Part shown: piece by piece, positions 11,087-22,965 of the stretch
Numbering within the stretch: position 1 is the stretch's first letter
Layout of the letters: each line of letters begins with the position of its first letter
Assembly (NCBI GenBank): GCA_009823505.1
Contig: VZQC01008777.1
Coordinates: 1,459,482-1,523,481, forward strand
Source of the DNA: Rhizomys pruinosus
Lineage: Eukaryota > Chordata > Mammalia > Rodentia > Spalacidae
Length of the DNA: 64,000 nt
Direction of reading: 5' to 3'
The notes under the pieces: generated by a model
Seen by the model: only the letters and a program-made list of their open reading frames with translations
Database searches by the model: none
Told to the model about the DNA's origin: nothing
Program-made: the position numbers and the translations under genes

Positions 11087-14000
11087 ATGGATAATAAGGT
11101 GAAAGGAATCAACACACATCTATCAGTTATAACCTTAAATATTAATGGACTAAACTCCACAATCAAAAGACATAGACTGGGAGATTGGATTAGGAAACAG
11201 AACCCATCTATATACTGTCTACAAGAAAAGCATCTTACCTTCAAGGATAGGCACCACCTTAAAGTGAAAGGATGGAAAAAATATTCCAAGCAAATGTTAC
11301 CAAAAAGAAAGCAGGTGTTGCTATTTTAATATCAGACAAAATAGACTTCAAAGTGAAAGATATCAAAAGAGACAAAGAAGGCCATTACATTTTTATCAAA
11401 GGGACAATTCACCTTGAAGACTTCACAATTATGAATATATATGCACCAAACTCTGGTGCATCAAACTTTATAAAGACAATTCTCCAGGACCACAAGGCAG
11501 AGATTAACCCCAGTACACTCATAGTAGGGATCTTTAATACCCCACTGAGCCCTTTGGACAGGTCAACCAGACAAAGAATAAACAGACAGACATCTGAACT
11601 GAATGATATGATACACCAAACGGACCTCACAGACATCAACCAATTATTCCACCCTAATCCCAGAGAATACACTTTCTACTAGGACAAAGAAGAAACCTTC
11701 ACAAATACAAAAAGATTGAAATAATTTCATGCATTCTATCAGACCACAATATAATAAAGCTCACTATCAACACCAGGACAAGCCATACTATCTACAAGAA
11801 CAGATGGAGGCTAAACAACAACTCCTGACTAATGAATGGGTCAAGGAAGAGATAAAGAAAGAAAATAAATCATTCCTGGAACTGAAAGACAATGATAATA
11901 CAACACAACAAAACCTATGGAATACTTTAAAAGCAGTCCTAAGAGGGAAGTTTATAGCTCTGGGTGCCTACACCCAGAAAAACAGAAAGAGCACAAGTGA
12001 ATGATCTGCAGCTAAAAACACTTGAGAGACAACAACAGATGAACCCCAAAAGCAACAGACAGGAAGATATAACAAAAATCAGAGCAGAAACCAATGAAAT
12101 AGAAACAAAGAAAATAATACAAAAAAAATAATGAATCCAAAATTTGGTTCTTTGAAAGAGTAAACAAGATAGACAGATCTCTAGCCCAGTTAACCAAAAG
12201 AAAGAAATAACAACTCCAAATCGATACAATCCTTGATGAAAGGGGAAATATCACATCAGACAATGAAAAGGTCCAGAAAATCATATGGGAATACTTCAAA
12301 AACCTATATTCTACTAAGTTTGAAAAACTAGAAGAAATGGATAAATATCTGAAATCCTGGGAATCACCAAAGCTCAACCAAGAAGAGATCAACAGCTTAA
12401 ACAGACCCATAATATATGATGGAAGATGTAATAAGAAACCCCCCAACTAAAAAAAGCTCAGGCCCAGACTGTTTCACAGCAGAATTCTATACAACATTTC
12501 AAAAAAGACTTACAACCATTATTACTTAAATTGTTTAGAAGGATAAAAACAGAGGGAATTCTCCAAAATTCCTTCTATGAAGCCAGCATCACTCTATTAC
12601 CAAAATGTATTGGCAAAAATACAATCAAAAAGGAGAACTACAGACCCATCTCATTAATGAACACAGATGCCAAAATTCTAAACAGGATACTGGCAAATCG
12701 CATATAGACCCACATCAAGAAGATCATCCATCATGACCAAGTTGGATTCACACCAGAGATGCAGGGATGGGTCAACATATGGAAATCAATAAATATCATC
12801 AAGCATATAAATGGACTGAAAGACAAAACCACACCATCATCTCAATTGAAGCAGAAAAAGCCTTGACAAAATCCAACATCCCTTCATGCTTAAAGTCCTA
12901 GAGGGAATTAGATTGGATGGATCATTCCTTAATGTAATCAAAGACATATATAGGAAGCCCACAGCCAATATCATTATAAATGGGGAAATGACAGAAGCCT
13001 TCCTTTTAAAGGTAGGAATTTGGCAAGGCTGCCCCCTGTCACCACTACTTTTCAATATAGTGCTTGCAACACTTGGTAGGGCAATAAGGCAAGAAAAGGA
13101 AGCTAAATGAGTACTAATTGGAAAAGAGGAAGTCAAGCTATCCCTTTTTGCTGATGATATGTTCATTTAGTTAAGGGATGCTAAAAACTCCATCAGAAAA
13201 CTCCTAGAAATGATTAAGAGCTTCAGTAAAGTGGCAGGATACAAAATTAACCTAGAAAAATCATTAGCCTTTCTTTACACCAACAACAATCAACTGAAGA
13301 AGGAATTCAAGGAGACCTTCCCACTCACAATAACCTCAAAACAATAAAATACCTAGGAACAAACCTAACTAAAGACACCAAATATCTCTACAACAAAAAT
13401 TTTAAACCCCTGAAGAAGGAAATTGAAGAAGACATCAGAAAATGGAAAACATCTCCCATGCTCATGGACTGGGAAAATTAATATAGTAAAAATGTCCACT
13501 CTACCCAAACTGTTGTATAGATTTAATGCAATCCCAACTAAAATCCCCAAGAGTTTCTTCAGAGGCTTGGAGAAAAAGTCCTTAATTTCATTTGGAAAAA
13601 CAAAAGACCCTGAATAGCCAAAACAACCCTGAATGAAAAGAGCAATACTGGGGGAATCTATATACCAGACTTCAAACTATACTACAGGGCTATAGTCATA
13701 AAAACACCTTGGTGCTGGCACAAAAACAGACCTGTTGACCAATGGAACAAAGCCGATGATCCAAACTTGAGCACATACAATTTTAGCCACCTCATATTTG
13801 ACAAGGGGGTCAAGAAGACACAATGGAGAAAAGACAGCATCTTCAGGAAGTGGTGTTGGCAAAACTGGATCATCACTTGTAGAAGAATGAAATTAAACCC
13901 CTACCTCTTGTCCGGTGCAAAAGTCAACTCCAGATGGATTAAAGACCTCTAAGCGGAACCCCAAACTCTGAAGGCAATAGAAAACAAAGTTGGTAGCAGA

Positions 14001-14700
14001 CTACAAGACATAGGCATAGGAAAAGACTTTCTAAATCAGTCAGCAGCTGCACAAGAATTAAGGTCTACAATTGACAAATGGGACCTCATTAAGCTCCAAA
14101 TCTTGTGTACATCAAAAGAAACAATCAAGGAAGCGAAGAGAAAACCTACAGAGTGGGAGGAAACCTTCACCACAGCTACATCTGACAAAGCATTGATTTC
14201 CAGAATATATAAACTACTCAAAAACAAAGGGGAAAGAAAACAAATGGCCCACTCAATAGTTGGAACAAAGAGCTGAACAGAGACTTCACAAGTGAGGAAT
14301 TAGAGATGGCTGAGAATCATCTTAAGAAGTGGCGAACATCACTAATAATTAAGGAAATGCAAATTAAATCCACTTTAATATAGCATCTTACTCCAATAAG
14401 ACTGGCTAGGATCAAGAAAACAAATGATACCAAGTGCTGGAGAGGTTGTGGGTAAAGGGGAACACTCATTCACTGCTGGTGGGAATGTAAAGGAGCTGGA
14501 ACCAACCCAAGTGCCCCTCAACTGAGGTATGGATAGAGAAAATGTGATACATCTACACAATGGAATTCTATGCAGCAGTAAAGAAAGATGACATCATGAA
14601 CTTTGCAGGTAAATGGTTGGAGCTAGAAGATATCATGCTGAGTGAAGTAACACAGTCCCAGGAAAACAAAGGACAAATGGAATCCCTCATTGTGGGTGCT
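11087..14700 (+). pseudogene. L1 ORF2 (endonuclease-reverse transcriptase) remnant
   Basis: ORF2p nicks target DNA and reverse-transcribes L1 RNA. The start is taken at 11,087 (MDNKVKGINTHL). In the endonuclease part 'LNINGLNS', 'LQEKHL' and 'IMNIYAPNSG' are visible. The expected GDFNTPLS motif reads GIFNTPLS (codons near 11,526-11,550), so a catalytic aspartate is lost. After a frameshift near 11,285 and a stop at 11,680 the reverse-transcriptase core is recognisable. '[14 protein letters not shown]' is at about 13,024-13,065 and FADD at 13,147-13,158, followed by a stop at 13,168-13,170. The C-terminal tail ('MEFYAAVKKDD') is at 14,560 onward. No activity is expected. Confidence 0.93.
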
Positions 14701-14800
14701 AGCACCAGTTACCTAATTGTATGGCAAACTGAGCAATGTCAATGTGATCTGAAAACAACTGTGCTCTTAAATTGTGAATCCCTTAACAGGATCTAAAACT

Positions 14801-15429
14801 AAGCTACCATTTATTTTCAGAGTTAAGAATTTTTGGGATATGGGTGGAGGGTATGTATGCATATTTTAGAGTAATATAAGATCAAACATTATATCACTAG
14901 TAATGAAGAAAATTTCAGAAATTTTTGTTTTCTTTATATCTTCTTGTAAATGGAATGACATGGATTATTGAAGAAGTTTAGTTATAGAAATGTAATGATT
15001 ATCAATAGCACTTGTTCTGGTTCTGATGGTAATTCCTCACTCATCACAAATATTTTTGTTTATTCTCCCAGAAAATATTTTCCTACCCTGAAGTTCAGTT
15101 TATAAAGATTCAATACATTTTCCAAGTTTCCCTGACAAGAACTAGAGATGAAAATGTAGTGAGCTTGGAAAGATTCTAGTGCAGTAACTGATAATTATTA
15201 CACACACATTTATATGTGCATATATGCATATGCTGCATAACTATTTTTAGTTGAAGAAAGAGGAAGGATTTTTAAAGTTTATTATAATTATTGTCATATA
15301 TTAATAGAACACATCAATGGAATTCACAATATGTCATTCAAAATTACATAAGATGATTTTCCTTGTGTAGTTCGGAAATAGAGTATAAGAATTAGATTAT
15401 ATGGGTATTCGCTGCGTCCCCCACTTTCT
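14801..15429. other. L1 3' flank, no gene seen
   Basis: AT-rich sequence nearly identical to 41,990-42,640. No repeat or gene recognised. Confidence 0.55.
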
Positions 15430-15920
15430 TTCCAGTGTTGAGCCTGCACGTGGTACTACCTCTGCTCTCTTCTTGTGGTCCCAAAGGCAAAGTGAGCAAA
15501 CGTTCTCCCCCCCGCGTTTGGAAGCTTCTAACAAGTTTTATTGGACTTGCACAGCCCCTGTATTGAGGAGGTCACATACAGCCTAGTTTCATTCCCTTCC
15601 CTCATTTTCATCCAGGGGTCTTGGCAGGGACCCATGAGACCTCTGCACAAGATGACAAGGGCATTCCCAGTTTATATGCACTCAATCCCTCCCTCTCATC
15701 CAAGGCTGGCTGACTGGCTGGGAGTAGTAACAGTCAAGTTTACAACCCCAGGGCACCTAGGTGCCCCTGTTGAGAAGGCATTTGATGCCCAAGGTATTCC
15801 TTTTTTTCAGAGGCACTGCTACAACCCAGATACCTACAACGTCTTCAATAATTATAGCTAAAAATTTTCATGAGGCGTATTGTCATACTAATGAAGTCCT
15901 GCCAAGGAAGCCTATATTAC
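15430..15920 (-). mobile_element. Possible solo LTR, copy in block A1
   Basis: Read on the minus strand it has the order of an LTR promoter/poly(A) unit. A TATAAA box is complementary to 15,671-15,676, and AATAAA lies about 130 bp downstream (complement of 15,537-15,542). No flanking retroviral genes are seen, so a solo LTR would fit. TG...CA ends and a target duplication were not identified. The first 150 bp here are noisier than the copy at 42,650-43,140. An old processed 3'-UTR fragment is the alternative. Confidence 0.4.
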
Positions 15921-15929
15921 CTTTGATAT

Positions 15930-16104
15930 GGCACCCACCAGTCGTGCAATGCGTCGTGGAGTTCCAGAAGAAGGATCACGCATTCCCCCTGGAATGGACA
16001 TTACACGACGTTCCAACCGCCATTTGGGTGCTGGGGATCGAACACGGGTCCTCGGCAAGCAGTCAGTTGGGGCATCTCTAACCACTGGCCACTTCTCCAA
16101 TCCC
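15930..16104 (-). repeat. B2-type SINE, error-rich copy
   Basis: Minus-strand B2-type SINE lacking its A-tail side. It matches 43,155-43,319, which is much closer to the B2 consensus. This copy contains inserted and changed bases throughout, which suggests base-calling errors rather than age. Confidence 0.85.
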
Positions 16105-17230
16105 TTCTACATGGTATTATTACAAGGGGGAACATGAGGTTGGAACTAGTTCATCTTGAAATATAGAAATGGTGTGAATGTAGAAGGGGATGGAGGTATA
16201 GGTTGGTAAAGGAGGAAGAGAAACATGAACAAAGATATAACGTCATTATGAAAGAGTTAGTCTTATCATAGCACGATACGATTAGCTAAACTACAGTGCT
16301 GCAGTTTTTTCTCACTTCTTTTTTCCAAAATATGTGGTGACAATAATGTATACTATTCATAGAATGTATATGTGTATGTCTATCAGTTTGATAGAATGTA
16401 TTTCTTTATTTCTATATATATTCTCTAACATTAGATGGATACCAAAGGGAAAAAATGGAAAAATAAATCATTGTATCTGAGATGGAGAAGTTGAAGAAAG
16501 TGATTTTAATATGTAATTATTCTAAGAACTAAATGTGTACAATAAAATAAGTATAACCACTGGCTCTGGGTAGATACTTGGTTTGGGATGAAATTCAGAC
16601 CATAACTTTTTCCTTTCATGAACCTTTTCTCCATTGTTTAATAGTGGAGATTTCAATATCATGAGATTGTTGTGAGTGCAAAATAAAATAGTGACTTACA
16701 AACACCAAGTGGAGTAGTAGCTCATATCAAGTAAACCTTAGTCATTATTGTTATTGGATGGTGTAATCTTCCTGATAATCCACAACAAATTTGACTTTGA
16801 TACACTTTCTTGGAACATTCTCAGTTTAATAGTTGCTAAAATGGTTCTGATAACCATCACCCATAGGAAATAATCTGCATGTGCAAATTCTTAGCATTAT
16901 TTGATGAAGTTTCACTTCATTAATTTGCAGAGGGAAAGAGATCCCTGATGGAATGGAAGCACAGTTTAGAGCAGAGCCTTCAGGCATCAGGCTCAACAGG
17001 CTTGGGGTTTTGAAATCAGAGGATGCTCATGTAGAATTCAGCACACTGTATCTTAATGAGCTCCAGTGGAATATTAAATGTCATTTGATGCTCCTACCCA
17101 CCCAAGGGCTGTAGTCTCTACTTATCTTATCTCAAATTTCAGTAAAGGGAGAGTCTTGTTGCTGATAGCATTTTTTATACTAACTTATGCTCAAAGCCCC
17201 AGCAATTGCTGCAGAAGTAGTTAAGTCTCA
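16105..17230. other. Single-copy part of block A, no gene seen
   Basis: AT-rich. From about 16,345 it is nearly identical to 43,480-44,360. Between 16,105 and 16,345 the two copies differ strongly, this one holding extra sequence. No coding or RNA feature recognised. Confidence 0.55.
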
Positions 17231-17231
17231 T

Positions 17232-17337
17232 GGTATGGCAGAGGCAGGTGGATACTTTGTGAGTTCAAGGCCAGCCTGGTTCACAGAGAGAGTTCCAGGC
17301 TAGCTGTGGCTACAGGGAGACCCTATCTTGAAAAGAC

Positions 17338-17372
<35 letters not shown>
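17232..17372 (+). repeat. 5'-truncated B1 SINE with long poly(A)
   Basis: Plus-strand B1 starting mid-element at 'ggcagaggcaggtgg' and ending in a run of about 30 A at 17,341-17,370. Its duplicate is at about 44,370-44,502 with a shorter, interrupted tail. Confidence 0.9.
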
Positions 17373-17378
<6 letters not shown>

Positions 17379-17643
17379 AAAAACAAAACAACAACAAAAA
17401 AAGAAATACATAAGTTATTTCAATGTCAGAATGAGAGCTACACCACTACAGCTCTCCTCATGGACATTCTCACTCTTCAAGTGCATTCTCTCTTCAGACA
17501 AATCCTGCTTGGGATCCCATTGATTAATCACCCACTCCACAATAAACATATAAGTTCATGTTAATATATAGGACAAGCCCTATATTCTCAGTCTGACAAT
17601 ACTTTCTACTTTATACCCAGCTGTAAAATAAAGAAAAATCAGC

Positions 17644-17797
17644 TTGGCCTGGTGGCACATGACTTTAATCCTAGCACTTGGGAGGCAGAGGCAGGTGGAT
17701 CTCTGTGAGTTCAAGGCCAGCCTGGTCTATAGGTCTATATATAACAGGCTCCAGGACAGCTGGAACTACAGGGAGACCCTGTCTCAAAAAGATGAAA
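17644..17797 (+). repeat. B1 SINE carrying the right edge of block A
   Basis: Plus-strand B1. A short internal repetition, 'ggtctataggtctatatat', lies at about 17,725-17,743. Similarity between the A copies ends within this element ('ggaggcagag', here about 17,681-17,690). In the second copy the sequence then switches to unrelated DNA. Confidence 0.93.
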
Positions 17798-17999
17798 AAA
17801 ATATCATCAGACATTTTCAAATGTTCCATTGACAGGAAAATGAATCCTGTTGAAACTAGAGCACAGATATGATCAATTAAGAAGAGAGATGATTATATGG
17901 GAGTCTGGAGAAAAAGAGTAGGAGGTAAAAGTAAAAGATTATGAGAAACCAAGTTTCATCTCCTGAGAAATTGATGTAGGGACTATAGATTCATTTTGA
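17798..17999. other. Short spacer, no feature seen
   Basis: AT-rich single-copy DNA between two SINE regions. Confidence 0.4.
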
Positions 18000-18000
18000 T

Positions 18001-18043
<43 letters not shown>

Positions 18044-18045
18044 TT
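18000..18045. repeat. (TTTA)n microsatellite
   Basis: About 11 TTTA units directly abutting the tail end of the minus-strand B1 that follows. It probably grew from that SINE's poly(A) tail. Confidence 0.95.
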
Positions 18046-18181
18046 GAGACAGTGACTCCCTGTAGCCCTCAGATAGCCTGGAACCCTCTACATTGACCAG
18101 GTTGACCTTCATATCTCAGAGATTCACTTGCCTTTGCCTCCTGAGTGCTGGGAATAAAGTCATATGTTACCACATCTAGCA
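18046..18181 (-). repeat. B1 SINE, diverged
   Basis: Minus-strand B1 ('gagacagtgactccctgtagcc' to 'gttaccacatctagc') with many substitutions, so older than most B1 copies in the window. Confidence 0.88.
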
Positions 18182-18718
18182 AGGACTGTTAATTCTTAAT
18201 AATGCACTATCCCGGAACACCAACTGTCTCTGGATGAGGATGAACACATGGAGTTGTGAATCTGATGTTTCTTAGAGACTGAGTTTGTGATTAAACAGCA
18301 CAGTTATTGTTTAAAAAGTTAGTTAATCTTCACAGACAGCTTAGAATATCATAGGCAATATTGGTTATGATCCCAGTGATAGGATGACTTCTGTATAGCA
18401 TATGTTAGTCCTCAAAGATCAAGTAAATTAAATGTAAATTCATAACTTCAGGACATTACGATGTGCTCAAATGTTGAGAGCATCATTCTAGTATTCATAG
18501 TATTCATATTTATGTTATTTATTATATTATCCTTTGAAGGAGCTGAGAAAGAAGAAATGGTAAAATTTTTGGTGAATATATTATGTGATTATCCTAGATA
18601 CTGTTTAACCTGAAAAGAGCTTGGTTATAAGAATGAGTCTTGTAAAAAAAAAATACGGGTCTTGTTTGGTGTGAAATTTAGTGAATAAATTATTGTATCC
18701 ACTACCTTATGAGCATGG
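18182..18718. other. Intergenic DNA, no gene seen
   Basis: AT-rich single-copy sequence of the spacer that is missing from the second A-B arrangement. No feature recognised. Confidence 0.5.
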
Positions 18719-18727
18719 CTGTCTTTT

Positions 18728-18971
18728 TTTTAATTTTATTTATTGTTTATTTATTTTTGTGTATGAATGTACTGTGTGCATGTAGTTCTGTGCACCCATG
18801 TCATGCAATGCCATGGAGGTCGGAAGAGGGTCTCGGATTCCCCTGGAACTGGAGCTCTCCCCGAATTGGAGTTACAGACAGTTCTCAGCCGCCATGTGGG
18901 TGCTGGGGATTGAACCCGGGTCCTCTGCAAGAGCAGTCGGCGCTCTTAACCACTAGGCCATCTCTCCAGCC
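18728..18971 (-). repeat. B2-type SINE
   Basis: Minus-strand full-length B2-type SINE with the duplicated 'gaattggagtt' segment. A direct repeat, ctgtctttt, flanks it at 18,719-18,727 and 18,972-18,980. Confidence 0.93.
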
Positions 18972-19139
18972 CTGTCTTTTCATTTATTTTTCCAGCTTTA
19001 CTAGATGGTGGTTTCTTGGGGTGAAAGACAGCATCAATCACCCTGATTAGAATAAACAACTTGATTTTTGCACATTCGTATTTTCCTACAAAGACACCGA
19101 TATGCCTGAGGCCACTTGAACACATCAAATGTTCTTTTC

Positions 19140-19570
19140 TCCTTAGTATTATTTTTAAGTTATTATTATTTTATTGAATTTGTGTGTTTCATACATAACA
19201 TCTCATTCAGTTTAAATTACCTAACAATGTGGCCTGTTGTACAGGGACTGAAACTAAAAATCACACAAGAGATCAAAGACTCTTGGCCAGGAAAATTCTA
19301 CTCCCAGCTCATTTCCATTTTTCCCACTTCTTTAACTTCTTTCCTCTATATTTACCTCCTACTTTAAATATCTCATTCTGTCAGTTTTCTGGTGCAGTCT
19401 TTCTGTTGTTCTTTTAGTATGTATCCCTCTCCACAAGGAATACTTATAACTGGGTTATTGGCGCTAGCATCCACATATGAGGGATACCATTCGTCATTTG
19501 TTTTTCTGGGACTGTGTTACTTCACTTAATATAATATCATCTGTTATTATAATATCGTCTAGATCCATCC
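19140..19570 (-). mobile_element. L1 3'-end fragment
   Basis: The segment around 19,480-19,530 ('gggataccattcgtcatttg', 'tttttctgggactgtgtt') matches the 3' end of the minus-strand L1 at 36,250-36,310. The element is 5'-truncated and keeps only the end of ORF2 and the 3' UTR. Boundaries are approximate. Confidence 0.8.
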
Positions 19571-19639
19571 ATTTACTGGAGGGGCAGGAGGGGCGGGAGA
19601 GGCGGGAGAGGGACACAGGTGTATATTTGATTAATGTAT

Positions 19640-20400
19640 ATTTAATTGACGTGAGTTAAACAAGTATCCAATTTTGCCCAGACTCTGTCTACAGGTTACA
19701 TGGTGTTTTAGGACTTAGGAAAAGTAAATATGTGTATATTAAACAACATTGGTTTAAAGGTTCTGATAAAAATGGTAATGCACCTGAGTTAATTGGAAAT
19801 ATAAATTGTTGTTGTCCACATTTGTTTTGCTTAAAATCTGTATAACAATAACTTTGGGATTGGCACATACAAATGTTCTCTATAATTGTTGTTCTGTTGT
19901 ACAGTATCACCTTGTGTAACTCGTCTCTTATACCTGTAGGATGATTTAACTTACAAAATTAAGTTTGCTTCCAAGTTAACCACATGCAGTCACCCAAAAA
20001 CGCTTGGGTGAATTTGATGAAATCGGTTCCTTGATTCCACCCTATAAGTACGTATAATACAACTGCCTTTGTGAGACTCATGGATCAAAAAAAAAAAATG
20101 AGAAAAGGGGGGTATACAGGATTATACATGAAAACGTTTTGTCCCAAAATTTGCGGTTCAAATCGTAAAAAAACTAACTACAGAAAAGAGTTGTTATGTG
20201 TTTCCAACAGGGTAAAAAAATTTCACCAACTTACTGGCTGAGAAGGAAAAGATAGAGCATTGCATTGTGTAGATGGTACCAGGAAAGTGCCACCAGAAAG
20301 GTTGGCACATCTGAATATTTGAAAAGGAAAGAAAGCATCAGACTGCTACAGCCATCAAACTCCTCTGTGGATACTACTTGTAACAAATATTTATAATGAG
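19640..20400 (+). mobile_element. Degraded retrovirus-like segment
   Basis: The first 218 bp are the inverted partner of 1-218. A plus-strand frame stays open for about 50 codons from 19,655 to 19,838. Further broken coding-like stretches follow to about 20,350, and a purine-rich run sits at about 20,084-20,112. An endogenous retrovirus remnant fits this pattern, but I could not assign it to a gene or family. Multiple stops and frameshifts make it non-functional. Confidence 0.5.
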
Positions 20401-20769
20401 TCCTAACTAAACTTTCCTTCTAGGTGCCACAAATGTTTTAATACGAGAAACTTTCTTATCTCTCCTCCATAGAACAATGAGAAATATAATGAGGATGATG
20501 AGGTTGTTCTCTAATGTAAATTGGAGCCAACTGTTTTAGAGGTAAACCAGTAAAACTGACTTCTTTAATTTTCTAATAGACATAGGAACTATGAAAAAGG
20601 ATTATCTCGATACATAAACACAATAGAATACTAAATATCTCCTTAAGCTATGCACTTAAGGCAAAAATATTAATACAGGAGAGCTCTGATATCAGCAATG
20701 GATTATTTCTACTAAGGAGATGTTGCCAGGGATCCAAAGCCCCCCCCCCAAAAAGGTGAAGGCTCCTTG
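20401..20769. other. Spacer between two retrovirus-like stretches
   Basis: AT-rich. No reliable coding or repeat signal, though it may belong to the same element. Confidence 0.35.
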
Positions 20770-21680
20770 CCTGTAAACTGGGGATACCTGCGAAGAGAGG
20801 CGATAAGGCCCTGCTGTCAAGACCTGAATGTAAAAAGAATGGGAACGATGCCATTGAAAACCGCACACTTGCAAGGGTACAGTTTGTCCTCTGGAATACT
20901 AGAGAGGGTTAACCAAAGGCCACTAAACCAATAACACAACTATTGGTCTCCTTGGGTCAAGCCAGACTCCTCTGTCCCAGCACCAGCTACACCTCCACCT
21001 TCCTGGAATTAACTGTGCAGCAGTGGCAACAATATGCCTGTATATCCCAATCTAATTTGCTGTTGGCTCTCTCCTTGGAAGAAAAACCCAATGCTGATTC
21101 ACAATCTTACATCTTCTAGTGGTTAGGGGATGTTAGAAGCCACAGTAAGGCCGCTGTCATATTTTAAGCAGAAAAAAATGTGACAATTCCAATGGATTAA
21201 CATACAAGCCAAACATCTGTGGATATACCAAAGTAACCTATCATAACAATTGAGTACTACTTAATACCTATATATCTAATTGCTTGTGCTTCATTAGTAG
21301 GATTGAAAGTTATTCCTGGACAAACAGTCAACCCATGAAAGTAAACAACCAGAATTGACCAGAATCCAAAAACAGTCTCCAAGAAAGTAACTGCTTTGCA
21401 TTCTCATCCACCTGTGCCCCTTTTTCTAAAGCCTAGGGAAAAATCTGCGGAAGAAGGGGCGTGGTAGATTTAAGGGCTGCGATTGGGTGAATGGTGAAAC
21501 TACGCAATATAGTCTGGACACTTATTTGATCACTTTGATTGAACTCAAGGAACCCACCAGTTGAATGTGGAAATCTTGGTTGTGTGGTTTTGGGCACAAC
21601 TGCCTGCAATTGGTTTTACATGAGGATTCTTGTACTCATAAATTATTCTTATTGTTAAAAATGAAAAAAAGAAGAAGTAA
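20770..21680 (+). mobile_element. Degraded retrovirus-like coding segment
   Basis: One plus-strand frame from about 20,798 to 21,200 has only a few stops and reads like ordinary protein composition rather than random AT-rich DNA. The same reading-frame trend can be followed further, with gaps, to about 21,660. A 175-bp part (about 20,790-20,965) recurs inverted at 44,839-45,013. Together with the 19.64-kb stretch it may be one old proviral remnant. The gene identity is undetermined and no LTR pair was found. Confidence 0.45.
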
Positions 21681-22339
21681 TAGAAAAAATATATCTTATT
21701 CTGAAAGGGGTGGCCTCTGAAGCTGAAGAGGAAATGGTCATCTTTATAAAATAGTCCTGATTGTTTTCTCTCCTGAGTGTTTCCTTTTATCTGATATTTT
21801 TTCACTTTTGCACTTGTTACTGACTCTTTCTCCTATTTACTGGAATACCATCTCCATGAGGAAGGCTGAAACCTTTCATGAGAAGGCTGAAACCTTTTTT
21901 TTTGTCATGGTAGAAGTGATGGACCCCAGTTTAACACATTGCTATGGTCAACTGCATCTATAAATGGTAGGGAATCTGTACCTGAAATGTATGTGTAGCC
22001 CAAGAAAGAAATGCATGAAGAGGAGCCTGCCCACATTCCACTGTCCTTGGGGTCTCTCCTGCCCTTTCATTCCCCTAAATTTCCCTGTCTTCTGTAGGAT
22101 TTTTCTTAGTTTGTAACCAGTGATGCATGAGCAAGCCCTTGCCTTTCCTAAGCTTCATTATATTCATTTTTAGAATCAGAGGACTAGCAATGATGTATCA
22201 TCAGGGGCCGCAGCTATCTATAAGGTTAAAATTAAATGATAATTACATATGTAAATCTCTTTAAACTAAGTACTGTCACATTTAATAAAACACACTAACA
22301 TAATCTTGTAATTTTCAGTAACATCTTTTTTCTTTTTAT
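21681..22339. other. Single-copy part of block B, no gene seen
   Basis: Matches 59,640-60,300 with few differences. A short direct repeat, 'gaggctgaaacctt'-like, occurs twice at about 21,863-21,898. No coding feature recognised. Confidence 0.5.
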
Positions 22340-22577
22340 TATTTTAAAAAAAATATGTGTAATTTGCATTTTTTATTTCATGTTATGAGTGTAGTGCTGC
22401 ATGTGTTGAGATGCCTGTATGTATGCAATGTCAGGGTTGTTAGAAGACTTCAATCAGATCCCCCGGAACTGGAGCTGATGGACTGTGTGACCACTCTGAT
22501 TGCTGGTGAGCAACTGCTGAAGCCAGTTCTTCTATAGGAGGGTCAGCCAGTACTCTTAACCACTGAGCCATGCTTCC
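22340..22577 (-). repeat. Older B2-type SINE, error-rich copy
   Basis: Minus strand, ending in 'ttaaccactgagccatgcttccat'. The partner at 60,298-60,520 reads cleanly ('accactgagccatctctccat'), and a truncated partner is at 45,014-45,175. Confidence 0.82.
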
Positions 22578-22965
22578 ATACACTTTTCTTCTCTCTTTTT
22601 ATGTGTATGGGTGTTTCATGTAAGGGTGTGTGTGACATTTCTGCATGTGCGTATATGTTATATATGTGTATGTGGAGGCAAGAAGGTGGTATCAACAATC
22701 TTCTTTTATAGCTCCTCTACCTTATCTCTGAATTGTGGTTGCTGTTATGCCTATCAAACATTTACATTGGTCCTGGGCCCCCAACCACATGTCGTCAGTT
22801 ATTAAAGAACAGACAGGCAAGAGGACTTGTTTGTATAATGTTCCAGCCAAGGTGGTTTGACTCAAGAACCTAATCTCTGTACTGTGCTAGTTTAAATTGC
22901 ATTAAGTAGCCTATGGGAACCTGAAAACTATAACTTATCTCCATGTTAGAGAAGTTCTGTCTTTC
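22578..22965. other. Single-copy part of block B
   Basis: Contains a TG/TA-rich stretch at about 22,600-22,672. Otherwise near-identical to the other two B copies. No gene seen. Confidence 0.5.

Larger units (their letters stand above)
9420..14800 (+). mobile_element. Degraded near-full-length LINE-1 (L1), copy A1
   Basis: A plus-strand L1. A C-rich 5' segment at about 9,484-9,503 precedes ORF1 remnants at about 9,750-11,029, a short intergenic gap, and ORF2 remnants from 11,087 to about 14,700. Both frames carry stops and frameshifts, so the element is dead. The 3' end shows no clean poly(A) tail and grades into flanking DNA near 14,800. The 5' limit is approximate. The part from 11,830 onward occurs again at 33,371-35,938 plus 41,524-41,970. 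Confidence 0.93.
11830..17690 (+). repeat. Duplicated block A, copy 1
   Basis: This interval reappears at 33,371-44,838, with an extra 5.6-kb L1 inserted there. The single-copy parts, about 14,800-15,390 and 16,345-17,220, match their partners at 41,990-42,630 and 43,480-44,360 with very few differences. The L1 and SINE parts differ by many single-base indels. The right edge of the match falls inside the B1 at 17,644. Confidence 0.95.
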
